A stretch of 56,219 nucleotides of DNA from Alphaproteobacteria bacterium (GCA_030425145.1 JAUHVK010000029.1:1-56219), one strand, 5' to 3'. Numbered from the stretch's first letter, positions 45,020 to 53,130 are shown. Numbers and translations: made by a program. Notes: generated by a model not told the origin, from the letters alone.

Positions 45020-45472
45020 ATGAGCGAGATTGATCATATTGACCACCAGATATTGCGCGTACTGTCGCGGGACGGGCGGATCAGCAATCTTGCCCTGGCC
45101 GAACAGGTGGGCCTGTCGCCCTCGGCCTGCCTGCGGCGGGTCAGTGCGCTGGAGCGGGCGGGGGTGATTTCGGGCTACCGGGCCGTGCTGAACCCGGAGA
45201 AAAACGGGATCGGGTTTGTTGCCTATGTCACCGTCGGGCTGAGCCAGCACACCAAGTCGGCGCAAGAGGCGTTCGAACGCGCGATCTCGCGCAGTCCCGA
45301 GGTGCGGGAGTGCCACAACATCACCGGCGCGGTGGAATACCTTCTGCGGGTCGAGGCGCGGGATTTGGCGGCCTACAAACATTTCCATACCGAGGTGCTG
45401 GGTGTGTTGCCGCAGGTGAATGCGATCACCTCTTACGTGGTCATGGGGTCGCCGAAGGATGAGCGCGCCTGA
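45020..45472 (+). CDS. Lrp/AsnC family transcriptional regulator
   Basis: A 150-residue regulator: AsnC-type helix-turn-helix (about residues 4-60; ILRVLSRDGRISNLALAEQVGLSPSACLRRV) plus a RAM/AsnC ligand-binding domain (about 65-145; the GAVEYLLRVEARDLAAYKHF strand-helix). ATG 45020 is chosen over an in-frame TTG at 45011. It is divergent from the LysE exporter, so it is likely its amino-acid-responsive activator or repressor. Confidence 0.92.
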   Translation: MSEIDHIDHQILRVLSRDGRISNLALAEQVGLSPSACLRRVSALERAGVISGYRAVLNPEKNGIGFVAYVTVGLSQHTKSAQEAFERAISRSPEVRECHNITGAVEYLLRVEARDLAAYKHFHTEVLGVLPQVNAITSYVVMGSPKDERA

Positions 45473-45580
45473 GTCATGCATTCAGCGCATGGCGCGGCTG
45501 TTGACTTGGCTGTGGCGCCCAAGAATTGAGGGTTTAGGTTCCGGCGCAGGGAGGGACACCAACAAGACTGGAGTGGTCCC

Positions 45581-45751
45581 ATGGCATATCGAGCCAATAC
45601 AAAATCCGAGCCGACACCGCGCGCCACCTCGTCCGACGAGGCGTTGCATCTGCTGAACGAGGCTTTGGCGTATTACACACCGCAGCCGCGTCTGGTGACA
45701 GATCGCAGCAGCCAGCCGTCCCCGGTCATTGAGGAGTATTACGCGGCCTGA
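45581..45751 (+). CDS. small conserved-looking protein, 56 residues
   Basis: A short frame, MAYRANTKSEPTPRATSSDE at the start, ending in PVIEEYYAA, with GGAG eight bases before ATG. Codon use fits the genome and the composition is natural (an amphipathic helix in the middle, ALHLLNEALAYY). No homologue is known to me. It is followed 81 bases later by a transglycosylase lipoprotein gene, with two palindromes in between. Confidence 0.5.
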   Translation: MAYRANTKSEPTPRATSSDEALHLLNEALAYYTPQPRLVTDRSSQPSPVIEEYYAA

Positions 45752-45764
45752 CCGGGCGCCCCTT

Positions 45765-45824
45765 GGCAAAGCTTTGCCGATGGAAAACAGGCGCGATTGC
45801 CTTGCGACGCACTTCGTCGCAAGG
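45765..45824. repeat. two palindromes upstream of the transglycosylase gene
   Basis: GGCAAAGCTTTGCC is a perfect 14-base palindrome (45765-45778). CCTTGCGACG (45800-45809) pairs with CGTCGCAAGG (45815-45824) in a ten-bp stem with a five-base loop, ending seven bases before the ATG at 45832, where it could mask the ribosome-binding zone. Confidence 0.7.
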
Positions 45825-45831
45825 CTTGCGC

Positions 45832-46317
45832 ATGAAACACACGCGTTTATTGAGTCTGTCCTTTGTCGTGGCTGTGGTGCTTGCAGGCTGTGCCGCAACG
45901 CCGCCCGAGCAGACGGTCTCGACCAGAAACCTTTATCCCAATGAAACACCTGAGCTGCGGGAGATGATCGTCGCCGCGGCACGGGAAAACGATGTGCCCG
46001 TGTCTCTGGTGCAGCGGGTCGTGATCCGCGAAAGCACCCATCGTCCTGAAGCGCGCAACGGACCCTATTATGGGCTGATGCAGATCCTGCCTGCCACGGC
46101 GCAGTCGATGGGGTTCCGGGGTGAACCGTCCGATCTTCTCGATGCGGAAACCAATCTGCGCTACGCGGTGCGCTACCTGCGCGGCGCGTGGCTCGTGTCG
46201 GATGGGGACGAGGCCGAAGCTGTCATGTGGTATGCGCGCGGATATTATTACGAAGCCAAACGCCTGGGTTTGCTGGATGAGACCGGAGTGCATGGCCGCA
46301 AGGATTGGGCCAACTAG
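45832..46317 (+). CDS. lytic transglycosylase lipoprotein (SLT family, short form)
   Basis: A 161-residue protein. The signal peptide ends in LAGC, so it is lipidated at about Cys19. An SLT domain follows with catalytic Glu in VIRESTHRPEA and the GLMQILPATAQSMGF block. The domain is short (about 120 residues), like EmtA/Slt-type small enzymes. It cleaves peptidoglycan glycan chains. ATG 45832 is preferred to an in-frame start at 45763, which would remove the lipobox context. No clear Shine-Dalgarno is seen; a hairpin occupies that place. Confidence 0.88.
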   Translation: MKHTRLLSLSFVVAVVLAGCAATPPEQTVSTRNLYPNETPELREMIVAAARENDVPVSLVQRVVIRESTHRPEARNGPYYGLMQILPATAQSMGFRGEPSDLLDAETNLRYAVRYLRGAWLVSDGDEAEAVMWYARGYYYEAKRLGLLDETGVHGRKDWAN

Positions 46318-46319
46318 TC

Positions 46320-47273
46320 CTATCGGTCGGGAGGCGACTCAGCCCCAAGTGCATCCAGGATAGCGCGGGCGGCCGCGCGGTCCTGTTCTGCGCTATTGTA
46401 CGCCCATGATTTGAACGCCTCGACTTTCGGTGTGGTCCATTTCTCTCGCCCTCCGAGGATGCAGATACCGCCCAGAGGCGACCGGCAAACCAGATCCGGG
46501 AACGGCGTCACAAGTGCACCGCTGTCCAATTCTTCGCGGCACAGCACCAGATCGGCCATAACCACGCCGAGTCCCATGACCGCGGCTTTTGTGGCGATGT
46601 CGATATTCGGAAAGACCTGTCCGGACTTCGGGTCGAGCCCGTTGGGTGCAAAGGCGTTTGCCCATGCTGCCCAGTCCTCGTGCGCTCGGGATTCGTGCAG
46701 CACGTCGCAGCGGGACAGATCGCTTGGCAATGTCAGCGCTTTGTCGTGAGCGTAGCTGGGGGCGCATGCCGGAGTCAGAAGGCTCGGAAACAGGGTGAGC
46801 ACCTCGAGATCGGACGCGCGATTTGGCCAGTTCGAGACGGAAAACCCGATATCCGCGTCGTAGGGATCGAAGCCGCTATCGGTGTAGAAATCCGTGGTGA
46901 GTTTGAGGCGATACTCGGGATGCGCCGTCTGGAAGGTGTCCAATCTTGGCAGCAGCCACCTGATCGAGGTGCCTGGCGGGCAGATCACGCGCAACTCCGC
47001 CGCGTTGTGCGACAGCCGTTCTGTCTCGCGCGCGATCTGGGCAAAGGCGTTGGTCAATACCGGCAGGAGCTGACGGCCCGCAGCAGTCAGGCGCACGCCC
47101 TGAGGCTGGCGCACAAACAGCGCCACGCCCAGATGGTCTTCGAGCAGTTTGACATGACGGCTGACCGCGCCCCGCGTGACGTGCAGTTCATCGCTGGCCC
47201 CGATGAACCCGCCATGCCGGGCGGCTGCTTCGAAGGCTTTCAGCGCATTCAAGGGAGGCAGTCTGGACAACAT
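46320..47273 (-). CDS. LysR family transcriptional regulator (GcvA-like)
   Basis: A 317-residue LTTR. The N-terminal helix-turn-helix (MLSRLPPLNALKAFEAAARHGG start, then GASDELHVTRGAVSRHVKLLEDHLG) is GcvA-like. A periplasmic-binding-protein-like effector domain (about 90-295) follows. ATG 47273 gives the typical N-terminus; further in-frame starts upstream would run into the divergent leader. It is convergent with the transglycosylase gene (two bases between stops). Its target is probably the divergent small gene at 47382 or itself. Confidence 0.9.
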   Translation of the reverse strand: MLSRLPPLNALKAFEAAARHGGFIGASDELHVTRGAVSRHVKLLEDHLGVALFVRQPQGVRLTAAGRQLLPVLTNAFAQIARETERLSHNAAELRVICPPGTSIRWLLPRLDTFQTAHPEYRLKLTTDFYTDSGFDPYDADIGFSVSNWPNRASDLEVLTLFPSLLTPACAPSYAHDKALTLPSDLSRCDVLHESRAHEDWAAWANAFAPNGLDPKSGQVFPNIDIATKAAVMGLGVVMADLVLCREELDSGALVTPFPDLVCRSPLGGICILGGREKWTTPKVEAFKSWAYNSAEQDRAAARAILDALGAESPPDR

Positions 47274-47292
47274 CAGGATTAGTTTTTCTGAT
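47272..47292. promoter_or_regulatory. candidate LysR box (ATCAG-N11-CTGAT)
   Basis: ATCAG (47272-47276) and CTGAT (47288-47292) are inverted with an 11-base spacer, the T-N11-A pattern of LysR-type sites. It overlaps the regulator's own start codon, which would fit autoregulation. Confidence 0.35.
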
Positions 47293-47381
47293 CCATTGGG
47301 ATGATTAACTTGGTTTGCGGAAACACCCTTCCTTGGCGCATCTTTGCAATGAAAAGTCATTCATTCAAAGGAAATCAGGCA

Positions 47382-47663
47382 ATGACGTATTTCAGCGATC
47401 ACGACGTCCGCACAGGATATCCGATGAACTGGATCAGAATTGCGGCTGAAAAACTCACGCTCTTTCGGGAAAGGGACACGGCTGACACCCATCTTGCGCA
47501 GCACATCGAAAGGCTGGCGCTTTCAGCACCGCATGTTCTTGAGGATATCGGATTCGAGCGTGATGAACGCGCGTCCTCAGCAGTGCAGACCGTGTGGCGC
47601 AGAGGTCGGGTGCAGGTCACAGTCACGCACGGTGCGGCGACTGTGACTTTGCATGTGGGGTAA
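47382..47663 (+). CDS. hypothetical protein
   Basis: A 93-residue soluble protein. ATG 47382 was taken; another in-frame ATG at 47349 would add 11 residues, and neither has a strong ribosome site. The sequence has an amphipathic helix (AAEKLTLFRERDTADTHLAQH, about 18-38) and a C-terminal beta-like VQVTVTHGAATVTLHVG. No family recognised. It is divergent from a LysR regulator and may be its target. Confidence 0.5.
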   Translation: MTYFSDHDVRTGYPMNWIRIAAEKLTLFRERDTADTHLAQHIERLALSAPHVLEDIGFERDERASSAVQTVWRRGRVQVTVTHGAATVTLHVG

Positions 47664-47666
47664 GGG

Positions 47667-47720
47667 ATCAGAGTCTTCGTACGAAGACTCTGATTTTGAG
47701 AATTTTCGTACGAAAATTCT
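47667..47720. terminator. two perfect palindromes with a common TTCGTACGAA core (bidirectional terminator candidate)
   Basis: A 28-base perfect palindrome at 47667-47694 and a 22-base perfect palindrome at 47699-47720 are both centred on CGTACG. They lie between the convergent small gene and mcl1, and the second touches the mcl1 stop codon. The T- and A-rich flanks could support termination in both directions. Confidence 0.7.
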
Positions 47721-48679
47721 TACTGTGCCGTGATCATTTCCGACTGGCGCACGATCACTTCGGCCTGTTTGATCGACGCGATGTCGACAAGGCGGCCTTT
47801 GTAGACCGTTGCGCCTTCACCTTTTGCCTTGGCCTCTTCCATAGCAGCGAGGATCTCGCGCGCTTCGGTCACGGCTTCCTCAGAGGGGGTGAAGACCTCG
47901 TTGGCCAGAGCCACCTGTTTCGGGTGGATCGCCCATTTGCCAACCATGCCCAGCGTGGCCGAGCGGAGCGCCTGCGCGCGGAAGCCTTCGTCGTCGGAGA
48001 AGTCACCGAACGGGCCGTCGACCGGCAGCACACCATGGGTGCGGCAGGCGGCGACGATGGCGGTCTGTGCCCAATGCCACGGGTCGGACCAGTATTTCGC
48101 GCCCTCGTGCAACATGTAGTAATTCGCCTGCGTGCCGCCGATTCCGGTGGTCTGCATCCCCATGGAAGCTGCGAAGTCGGCCGCGCCGAGGCTCATGGCT
48201 TGCAGGCGCGGTGAGGCTGCGGCGATTTCTTCGACATGGGCGATGCCGGCGGCGGATTCGATGATGACTTCGAAGGCGATCCGCTTGGTCCGGCCCTTGG
48301 CGGCCTCAATGGCGCTGACCAGCGCATCGACGGCATAGAGATCTCCGGCGCAGCCCACTTTGGGGATCATGATCTGGTCAAGCCGCTCGGGCGCGCGTTC
48401 CAGAAGATCGACCACATCGCGGTACCAATAGGGCGTGTCGAGCCCGTTGATCCGCACGCTGAGGGTCTTGTTGCCCCAGTCGATATCGCCGATCGCCTGA
48501 ATGATGTTCTCGCGCGCGCTGTCCTTGTCGGACGGTGCTACGCTGTCTTCGAGATCGAGGTTGATCACGTCCGCGTCCGATTTGGCCATCTTTTCAAAGA
48601 TCGCCGGGCGCGAGCCCGGGCCGAAGAGTTGGCAGCGGTTCGGGCGGGCAGGCGGGGTGGGCTGGATGCGGAAGGACAT
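47720..48679 (-). CDS. mcl1: L-malyl-CoA/beta-methylmalyl-CoA lyase
   Basis: A 319-residue member of the HpcH/HpaI (CitE-like) family. The start MSFRIQPTPPARPNRCQLFG, FEVIIESAAGIAHVEEI and SLGAADFAASMGMQTTGIGG are nearly those of Rhodobacter Mcl1. The enzyme reversibly splits L-malyl-CoA to acetyl-CoA plus glyoxylate and beta-methylmalyl-CoA to propionyl-CoA plus glyoxylate, the last steps of the ethylmalonyl-CoA pathway. ATG 48679 follows AGAGG. It is divergent from dgcN with a 259-base gap. Confidence 0.93.
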   Translation of the reverse strand: MSFRIQPTPPARPNRCQLFGPGSRPAIFEKMAKSDADVINLDLEDSVAPSDKDSARENIIQAIGDIDWGNKTLSVRINGLDTPYWYRDVVDLLERAPERLDQIMIPKVGCAGDLYAVDALVSAIEAAKGRTKRIAFEVIIESAAGIAHVEEIAAASPRLQAMSLGAADFAASMGMQTTGIGGTQANYYMLHEGAKYWSDPWHWAQTAIVAACRTHGVLPVDGPFGDFSDDEGFRAQALRSATLGMVGKWAIHPKQVALANEVFTPSEEAVTEAREILAAMEEAKAKGEGATVYKGRLVDIASIKQAEVIVRQSEMITAQ

Positions 48680-48745
48680 GGGCGCCTCTTGGTAAGGATA
48701 TTTCGTTTCGTGCTGCTCTGGGGTTATGAAATTGCGCGACTTTCT

Positions 48746-48766
48746 GCAAGTGCATTTTGCACCTGC
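48746..48766. promoter_or_regulatory. inverted repeat in the mcl1-dgcN divergent region
   Basis: GCAAGTGCA (48746-48754) faces TGCACCTGC (48758-48766) around TTT, eight of nine pairs. It lies about 70 bases upstream of the mcl1 start in the shared promoter region 48680-48938, which otherwise shows no gene. It is a possible binding site for a regulator of either gene. Confidence 0.35.
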
Positions 48767-48938
48767 GGAATCATTGCTGCTTTGCGGCGTGTTCTGGTTG
48801 CGCAAGATTCTTCGAATAGAGCGTCCATTTGCGACGATTTTTTGTGCAATCGGGGGTGTTGGCGGCGGTGGAGACAATGCAATTGATATGGCGGGCTGTC
48901 ATTCTTTCTTGAGAAACGCTGCTTCACAGGGGACCGCA

Positions 48939-49940
48939 ATGATCAAGACACCGTATCTTTTGTTTCTGGGCGACGCGCCGGATGGGCTTGCCGCCAAGGT
49001 GGCGCAGGGGATCAAGGACTGGCGGCCCGAGAACTGTGTGGGCCAGTTCCGCATGGAGGGTTGCAAAGCCGATCTTGGTCTGACCGACATGAGCCTTGCC
49101 GAAGCGAAAGAGGCCGGCGCGAAGACGCTTGTGGTCGGTGTGGCCAACCGGGGCGGCAAGATCAGTCAGGCGTGGAAGAAGGTCCTGGTGATGGCGCTGG
49201 AGGAAGGGTTCGACCTGGCCTCTGGCCTGCACAACCTTCTGCGCGACGAACCGGATCTGGTTGCGGTGGCCGAAGCCACGGGCCGCGCGCTGCATGATGT
49301 GCGGGTGCCGGAAGTCGAATATCCGATTGCCGATGGTGTGAAACGCACGGGCAAGCGGGTGCTGGGTGTCGGCACCGATTGTTCGGTGGGAAAGATGTAT
49401 ACCGGCCTCGCGCTGGACAAATCCATGCGCGAGAAGGGCATGAAAAGCACCTTCCGCGCCACGGGCCAGACAGGCATCCTGATCACCGGCGACGGTGTGC
49501 CGCTTGACGCAGTGGTGGCGGATTTCATGGCGGGTTCCATCGAGTGGCTGACGCCGGATAACGATGCCGACCACTGGGATGTGATCGAAGGGCAGGGGAG
49601 CCTGTTCCACGTGTCCTTTTCGGGCGTGACCCTCGCGCTGATCCATGGCGGTCAACCCGACGCGCTGATCCTTTGCCATGAGCCGACCCGCACCCATATG
49701 CGCGGGCTGCCAGGCTATGACCTGCCCTCGCTCGAAGCGCTGCGCGACATGGCGCTGCCTTTGGCGCGTGTTGCCAACCCCGATTGCGTGGTGGCTGGCA
49801 TCTCGATCAACACCCAGCATATGGGTGAGGCCGAAGCGGTTGCCTATCTCAAGGAGTTGGAGGACCGTATGGGCCTGCCAGCGGTCGATCCTTACCGTCA
49901 CGGGGCGGATCGTTTGGCCGAGGCGCTGGCAGCGCTTTGA
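48939..49940 (+). CDS. dgcN: D-glutamate N-acetyltransferase DgcN (DUF1611 family)
   Basis: A 333-residue DUF1611 protein. It has a P-loop-like GTDCSVGKMYTG near residues 145-156 and the ATGQTGILITGDGVPLDAVV block. In proteobacteria DgcN acetylates D-glutamate, and DgcA, encoded next, then epimerises it. I chose ATG 48939 (MIKTPYLLFLGDAP), preceded by GGGGA; an upstream in-frame start at 48726 would add 71 residues through the promoter zone. The pairing with a dgcA-like gene 74 bases downstream supports the assignment. Confidence 0.85.
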   Translation: MIKTPYLLFLGDAPDGLAAKVAQGIKDWRPENCVGQFRMEGCKADLGLTDMSLAEAKEAGAKTLVVGVANRGGKISQAWKKVLVMALEEGFDLASGLHNLLRDEPDLVAVAEATGRALHDVRVPEVEYPIADGVKRTGKRVLGVGTDCSVGKMYTGLALDKSMREKGMKSTFRATGQTGILITGDGVPLDAVVADFMAGSIEWLTPDNDADHWDVIEGQGSLFHVSFSGVTLALIHGGQPDALILCHEPTRTHMRGLPGYDLPSLEALRDMALPLARVANPDCVVAGISINTQHMGEAEAVAYLKELEDRMGLPAVDPYRHGADRLAEALAAL

Positions 49941-49976
49941 CGACCATTGGTGCGGCGCTTTTGGAGGCGTCGCGTC

Positions 49977-50000
49977 TGCATATTTGAGAAAAGAAGAAGC
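49977..50000 (+). repeat. dispersed intergenic motif, copy B
   Basis: TGCATATTTGAGAAAAGAAG plus AAGC, 22 of 24 identical to the copy at 19241. It is followed by AGGGGGAGCAGCCC and the dgcA ATG, so the repeat sits directly in the dgcA leader. Confidence 0.7.
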
Positions 50001-50014
50001 AGGGGGAGCAGCCC

Positions 50015-50977
50015 ATGATCGAGGTCACGCGCGATGTGTTCCGGCTGGCGCAGGTGTTCACCATCTCGCGCGGCAGCCGGACCGAGGCCAAGGTGTTGAC
50101 GGTGCGGGTGACGCGGGACGGGGTGACCGGCTGGGGCGAATGTGTGCCCTATGCGCGCTATGATGAGACTTTGGAAAGTGTTGAAGCGCAGATCCGGTCT
50201 TTGCCGGAGGGGATCGACCGGGCCGCGTTGCAGGAGGCTCTGCCTGCCGGGGCCGCGCGCAATGCTGTCGATTGTGCGTTGTGGGATCTGGAGGCCAAGC
50301 AAGCCGGGCGTCGGGTGTGGGAGCTTGCCGGTCTAGCTGCGCCGGCGCCTGAGGTGACGGCGTACACGCTGTCGCTGGATACACCCGAGGCAATGCAGGC
50401 TCAGGCAGCCAAGAATGCGTATCGGCCGCTTCTGAAGATCAAGCTGGGCACACCCGATGACATGCCACGCCTTGAAGCGGTGCGGGCAGGCGCACCCGAT
50501 GCGCGGATCATCGTGGATGCGAATGAGGGCTGGTCAGCCGAGGTCTATGCCGATCTGGCGCCGCATCTTTTGCGCTTGGGCGTGGCGCTGGTCGAACAGC
50601 CTTTGCCAGCGGGCGAGGATGAGGCGCTGTTGGGGATCGACCGCCCGGTGCCGCTCTGTGCCGATGAGAGCTGCCATGATCGTACCTCTTTGCCCAAGCT
50701 GAAGGGCAAATATGACATGGTGAACATCAAGCTCGACAAGTCTGGCGGGCTGACTGAGGCCTTGGCGCTGCGCGACGCGGCGCGGGCCGAGGGGTATGAG
50801 GTCATGGTCGGCTGCATGGTTGGCTCATCCCTGGCGATGGCGCCTGCGGTTCTGGTGGCGCAGGGGGCGGCAATCACGGATCTGGACGGGCCGCTTTTGC
50901 TGGCCGAAGATCGCGATGCGCCTCTGACCTTTGATGCTGCCGGGGTGCATCCCTCCGCGCCGGAGCTTTGGGGCTAG
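50015..50977 (+). CDS. dgcA: N-acetyl-D-glutamate racemase DgcA (muconate-lactonizing/dipeptide epimerase family)
   Basis: A 320-residue enolase-superfamily enzyme. The acid/base lysines are in LKIKLG (Lys141, Lys143) and VNIKLDKSGG (Lys239 or Lys242); metal ligands are Asp168 (IIVDANEGW), Glu194 (VEQPLP) and Asp217 (CADESCHD). This is the dipeptide-epimerase type active site. Next to dgcN it should convert N-acetyl-D-Glu to N-acetyl-L-Glu. GGGGGAGC precedes ATG. An L-Ala-D/L-Glu epimerase is the alternative call for a lone gene; the context favours DgcA. Confidence 0.85.
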   Translation: MIEVTRDVFRLAQVFTISRGSRTEAKVLTVRVTRDGVTGWGECVPYARYDETLESVEAQIRSLPEGIDRAALQEALPAGAARNAVDCALWDLEAKQAGRRVWELAGLAAPAPEVTAYTLSLDTPEAMQAQAAKNAYRPLLKIKLGTPDDMPRLEAVRAGAPDARIIVDANEGWSAEVYADLAPHLLRLGVALVEQPLPAGEDEALLGIDRPVPLCADESCHDRTSLPKLKGKYDMVNIKLDKSGGLTEALALRDAARAEGYEVMVGCMVGSSLAMAPAVLVAQGAAITDLDGPLLLAEDRDAPLTFDAAGVHPSAPELWG

Positions 50978-50983
50978 GCGCGG

Positions 50984-52021
50984 TCAGTCTGTCCGGTTCT
51001 GAATGCAGACCGTCGAACCCGTCACGCGCAGGCCAAAGTCGGAGATCATGTCGGGGTCTTCGACCTCGGTACAGAGTTGAAACTCGGTTGGTGTCAGGCG
51101 CTCATATTTAATCGCGCTGGCAAATCCGGTGAGCCGCGCCGGGTTGCGCGCGCAGGTCATCGGGTCCAGCGTTTCGGGCAGATTCGTGCGGTCGATGGTC
51201 GGGCAGGCGGCGACATCATTCGCCAGTTGGCGAAGGTCGGACAGGCGAGAGCTGTCGCGCTGTTCCAACTGACCCTGCGCCGGCCCGCCGACGATCCAGA
51301 AGGACAGCACCAGTGCGAGCAGCGCCGAGCCGATCAGCACCCAGGCTGCCGGGATCGGCAGTGCGGGCAGAGGAAGGTCGCGGGCGTCGCGGAAATAGGC
51401 GAGCACCACCAGCGCCATTGCGGCGACAGTGACGGATTTCACCAGAAACCGCGGCGTGATCTGGCCATCGAGCCAGCTGTAAATCAGGTAGAGCGCGTCG
51501 CCGAGCAATGTGATCACCGCAAACAGCATGGCAATGGCAGATAGCCAGCGGCGCATCGTGCCGTGTTGACGGGCCGGGTCAGCGGCGGTGGCACGGCGAT
51601 CTTTGCGATCGAGAAGCCCAAAGACCGGGACAAAGACGATGAGGGCAGCCATTGACCAGCGCAGGCCGGTGGGGCGGGAGGCGCGTGCCAGGTCTTCTGC
51701 GGTAGGCAGCCAAAAGTTGATCTGGGCAAAGAGCAGGGTCAGCGTATTGCCCGCCACCATGCCGAAAACGACAAAGAGCAGGGCGTAAAACAGCGCATCG
51801 CGTGCGGCGGTGGACCTGATCGGGCGCGGGACGGCCCCGGCTCCGTCCTGATACTGCCAACCTGCGAGCGCCGCATTGATTTCGGTATCGGTCCAGTCGG
51901 CCGAGGTCAGGCTTCTGCGGATATCGTCGGCACTGCGCCCGGCGTTCAGCGCGTCACGGACAAAGTCGGACAGGTCTGGTGGAACGTGCATCTTGCGCCT
52001 GCGTCGCTGTGGTTGATCCAT
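50984..52021 (-). CDS. hypothetical multi-pass membrane protein with DUF5671-like part
   Basis: A protein of about 345 residues. The N-terminus (about 10-50: LSDFVRDALNAGRSADDIRRSLTSADWTDTEINAALAGW in outline) is a small helical domain with a UBA-like look, followed by five to six hydrophobic segments in paired form (about 70-250, LFYALLFVVFGMVAGNTLTLLF being the first), the pattern of DUF5671 proteins. The periplasmic-looking C-terminus (about 260-345) contains four Cys. The start is uncertain: ATG 52021 or 51991, neither with a clear ribosome site. Function unknown. It is convergent with dgcA. Confidence 0.65.
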   Translation of the reverse strand: MDQPQRRRRKMHVPPDLSDFVRDALNAGRSADDIRRSLTSADWTDTEINAALAGWQYQDGAGAVPRPIRSTAARDALFYALLFVVFGMVAGNTLTLLFAQINFWLPTAEDLARASRPTGLRWSMAALIVFVPVFGLLDRKDRRATAADPARQHGTMRRWLSAIAMLFAVITLLGDALYLIYSWLDGQITPRFLVKSVTVAAMALVVLAYFRDARDLPLPALPIPAAWVLIGSALLALVLSFWIVGGPAQGQLEQRDSSRLSDLRQLANDVAACPTIDRTNLPETLDPMTCARNPARLTGFASAIKYERLTPTEFQLCTEVEDPDMISDFGLRVTGSTVCIQNRTD

Positions 52022-52182
52022 CGGACAGCGCGTGGCTGCGCAGGTCAACAGTATTCGTCGCGTCACACATGGGCGAGGGGTCGGTGATGATCAATGGCAT
52101 CGGGCGACCATGCTTTTTGACTGATTTCACGGCTGGGCATGGTATGCTTGGTCACTCTCGTGGCCTTGGAAAGGACGATGTG

Positions 52183-53073
52183 ATGAACGGTCTTGGAAGT
52201 GACAGGCGGTGGCTGAGCTGGACCGGGATGGAAACCCACATGATCTTTACGCTTGGACTGGATCTGCCGGGTTTTGCATCGTTCCCGTTGTTGGAGACCG
52301 ACGCTGGGCGCGCTGTCCTGAGACAGCTTTACACCGACCAGATCGCGGTTGCGGAAGAGACCGGATGCGGGGCCTGTCTGGAAAGTGTGACCTGGATGGC
52401 CAATGCCGACCGCGCTGCGGCTCTGGGCTATGACGCAGACGCGCTTGAGCGGGTCAACCGCGAGGCGATCGCTTTTCTCAGGGAGTTTGAAGCAGAAGTT
52501 CCGGTGCTGCTGTCCGCGCAGATCGGGCCGCGCGGGGACGGCTATGAGGCAGGGAGACTGACCGCTGACGCAGCGGAAGCCTATCACGCGACCCAGATCG
52601 GTATTTTGGCAGAAGCCGGAAGCGACATAATCTCGGCCTTCACCATCGGAACCGTCGATGAAGCCATTGGCATGGTTCGTGCGGCGCAGGCGGTGGGTGT
52701 GCCGATCCATATGGCGTTCACGGTCGAGACCGATGGGACATTGCCTGATGGCACAGCTTTGGCAGATGCCATCAACCGGGTTGATCAGGCCACCGATGCG
52801 GGTGCAGCATGCTATCTGGTGAACTGTGCGCATCCAGATCATCTTGATCTGACCAAGGCTGGAGACCGATTGGGGGGCTTGGTCGTCAATGCCTCCCGCA
52901 AGAGCCATGCCGAACTGGATGAAGCGGAGGAGCTGGACGACGGCAACCCGTCCGAATTGGGGGCGCAGATCGGAACACTGGCCCGCGCCTATCCTCAGAT
53001 GCGCCTCTTTGGCGGCTGTTGCGGCACGGATCTGCGGCATCTGCGTGCGATTGGTCAGGCTGTGCACATCTGA
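52183..53073 (+). CDS. homocysteine S-methyltransferase family protein
   Basis: A 296-residue TIM-barrel protein of the Pfam S-methyl_trans family. The three zinc-binding Cys are intact: Cys215 in LVNCAHP and Cys279-Cys280 in GGCCGTD. The usual N-terminal DGGxET motif is altered to SWTGMET (11-17), so a homocysteine-site residue may be changed. ATG 52183 follows AAAGGA; an upstream in-frame extension to 51979 is unlikely. Family members move a methyl group from S-methylmethionine, betaine or another donor to homocysteine. The donor is unknown here. It lies between dgcA and dat in the same direction, though separated from dgcA by a minus-strand gene. Confidence 0.82.
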   Translation: MNGLGSDRRWLSWTGMETHMIFTLGLDLPGFASFPLLETDAGRAVLRQLYTDQIAVAEETGCGACLESVTWMANADRAAALGYDADALERVNREAIAFLREFEAEVPVLLSAQIGPRGDGYEAGRLTADAAEAYHATQIGILAEAGSDIISAFTIGTVDEAIGMVRAAQAVGVPIHMAFTVETDGTLPDGTALADAINRVDQATDAGAACYLVNCAHPDHLDLTKAGDRLGGLVVNASRKSHAELDEAEELDDGNPSELGAQIGTLARAYPQMRLFGGCCGTDLRHLRAIGQAVHI

Positions 53074-53130
53074 CGGCTTGACGATGGGCCCGTCGCACGC
53101 CATCCCACGTGCAGCAAAAGGAGACCGCCC

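Noticed and set aside
48726-48938. N-terminal extension of DgcN by 71 residues
   Set aside because: No family match, passes through the promoter region and the inverted repeat; ATG at 48939 has a ribosome site.
52022-52182. SAM-responsive riboswitch upstream of the homocysteine methyltransferase-like gene
   Set aside because: I found neither the SAM-II core nor the SAM/SAH loop; only a weak 6-bp stem with a large loop.
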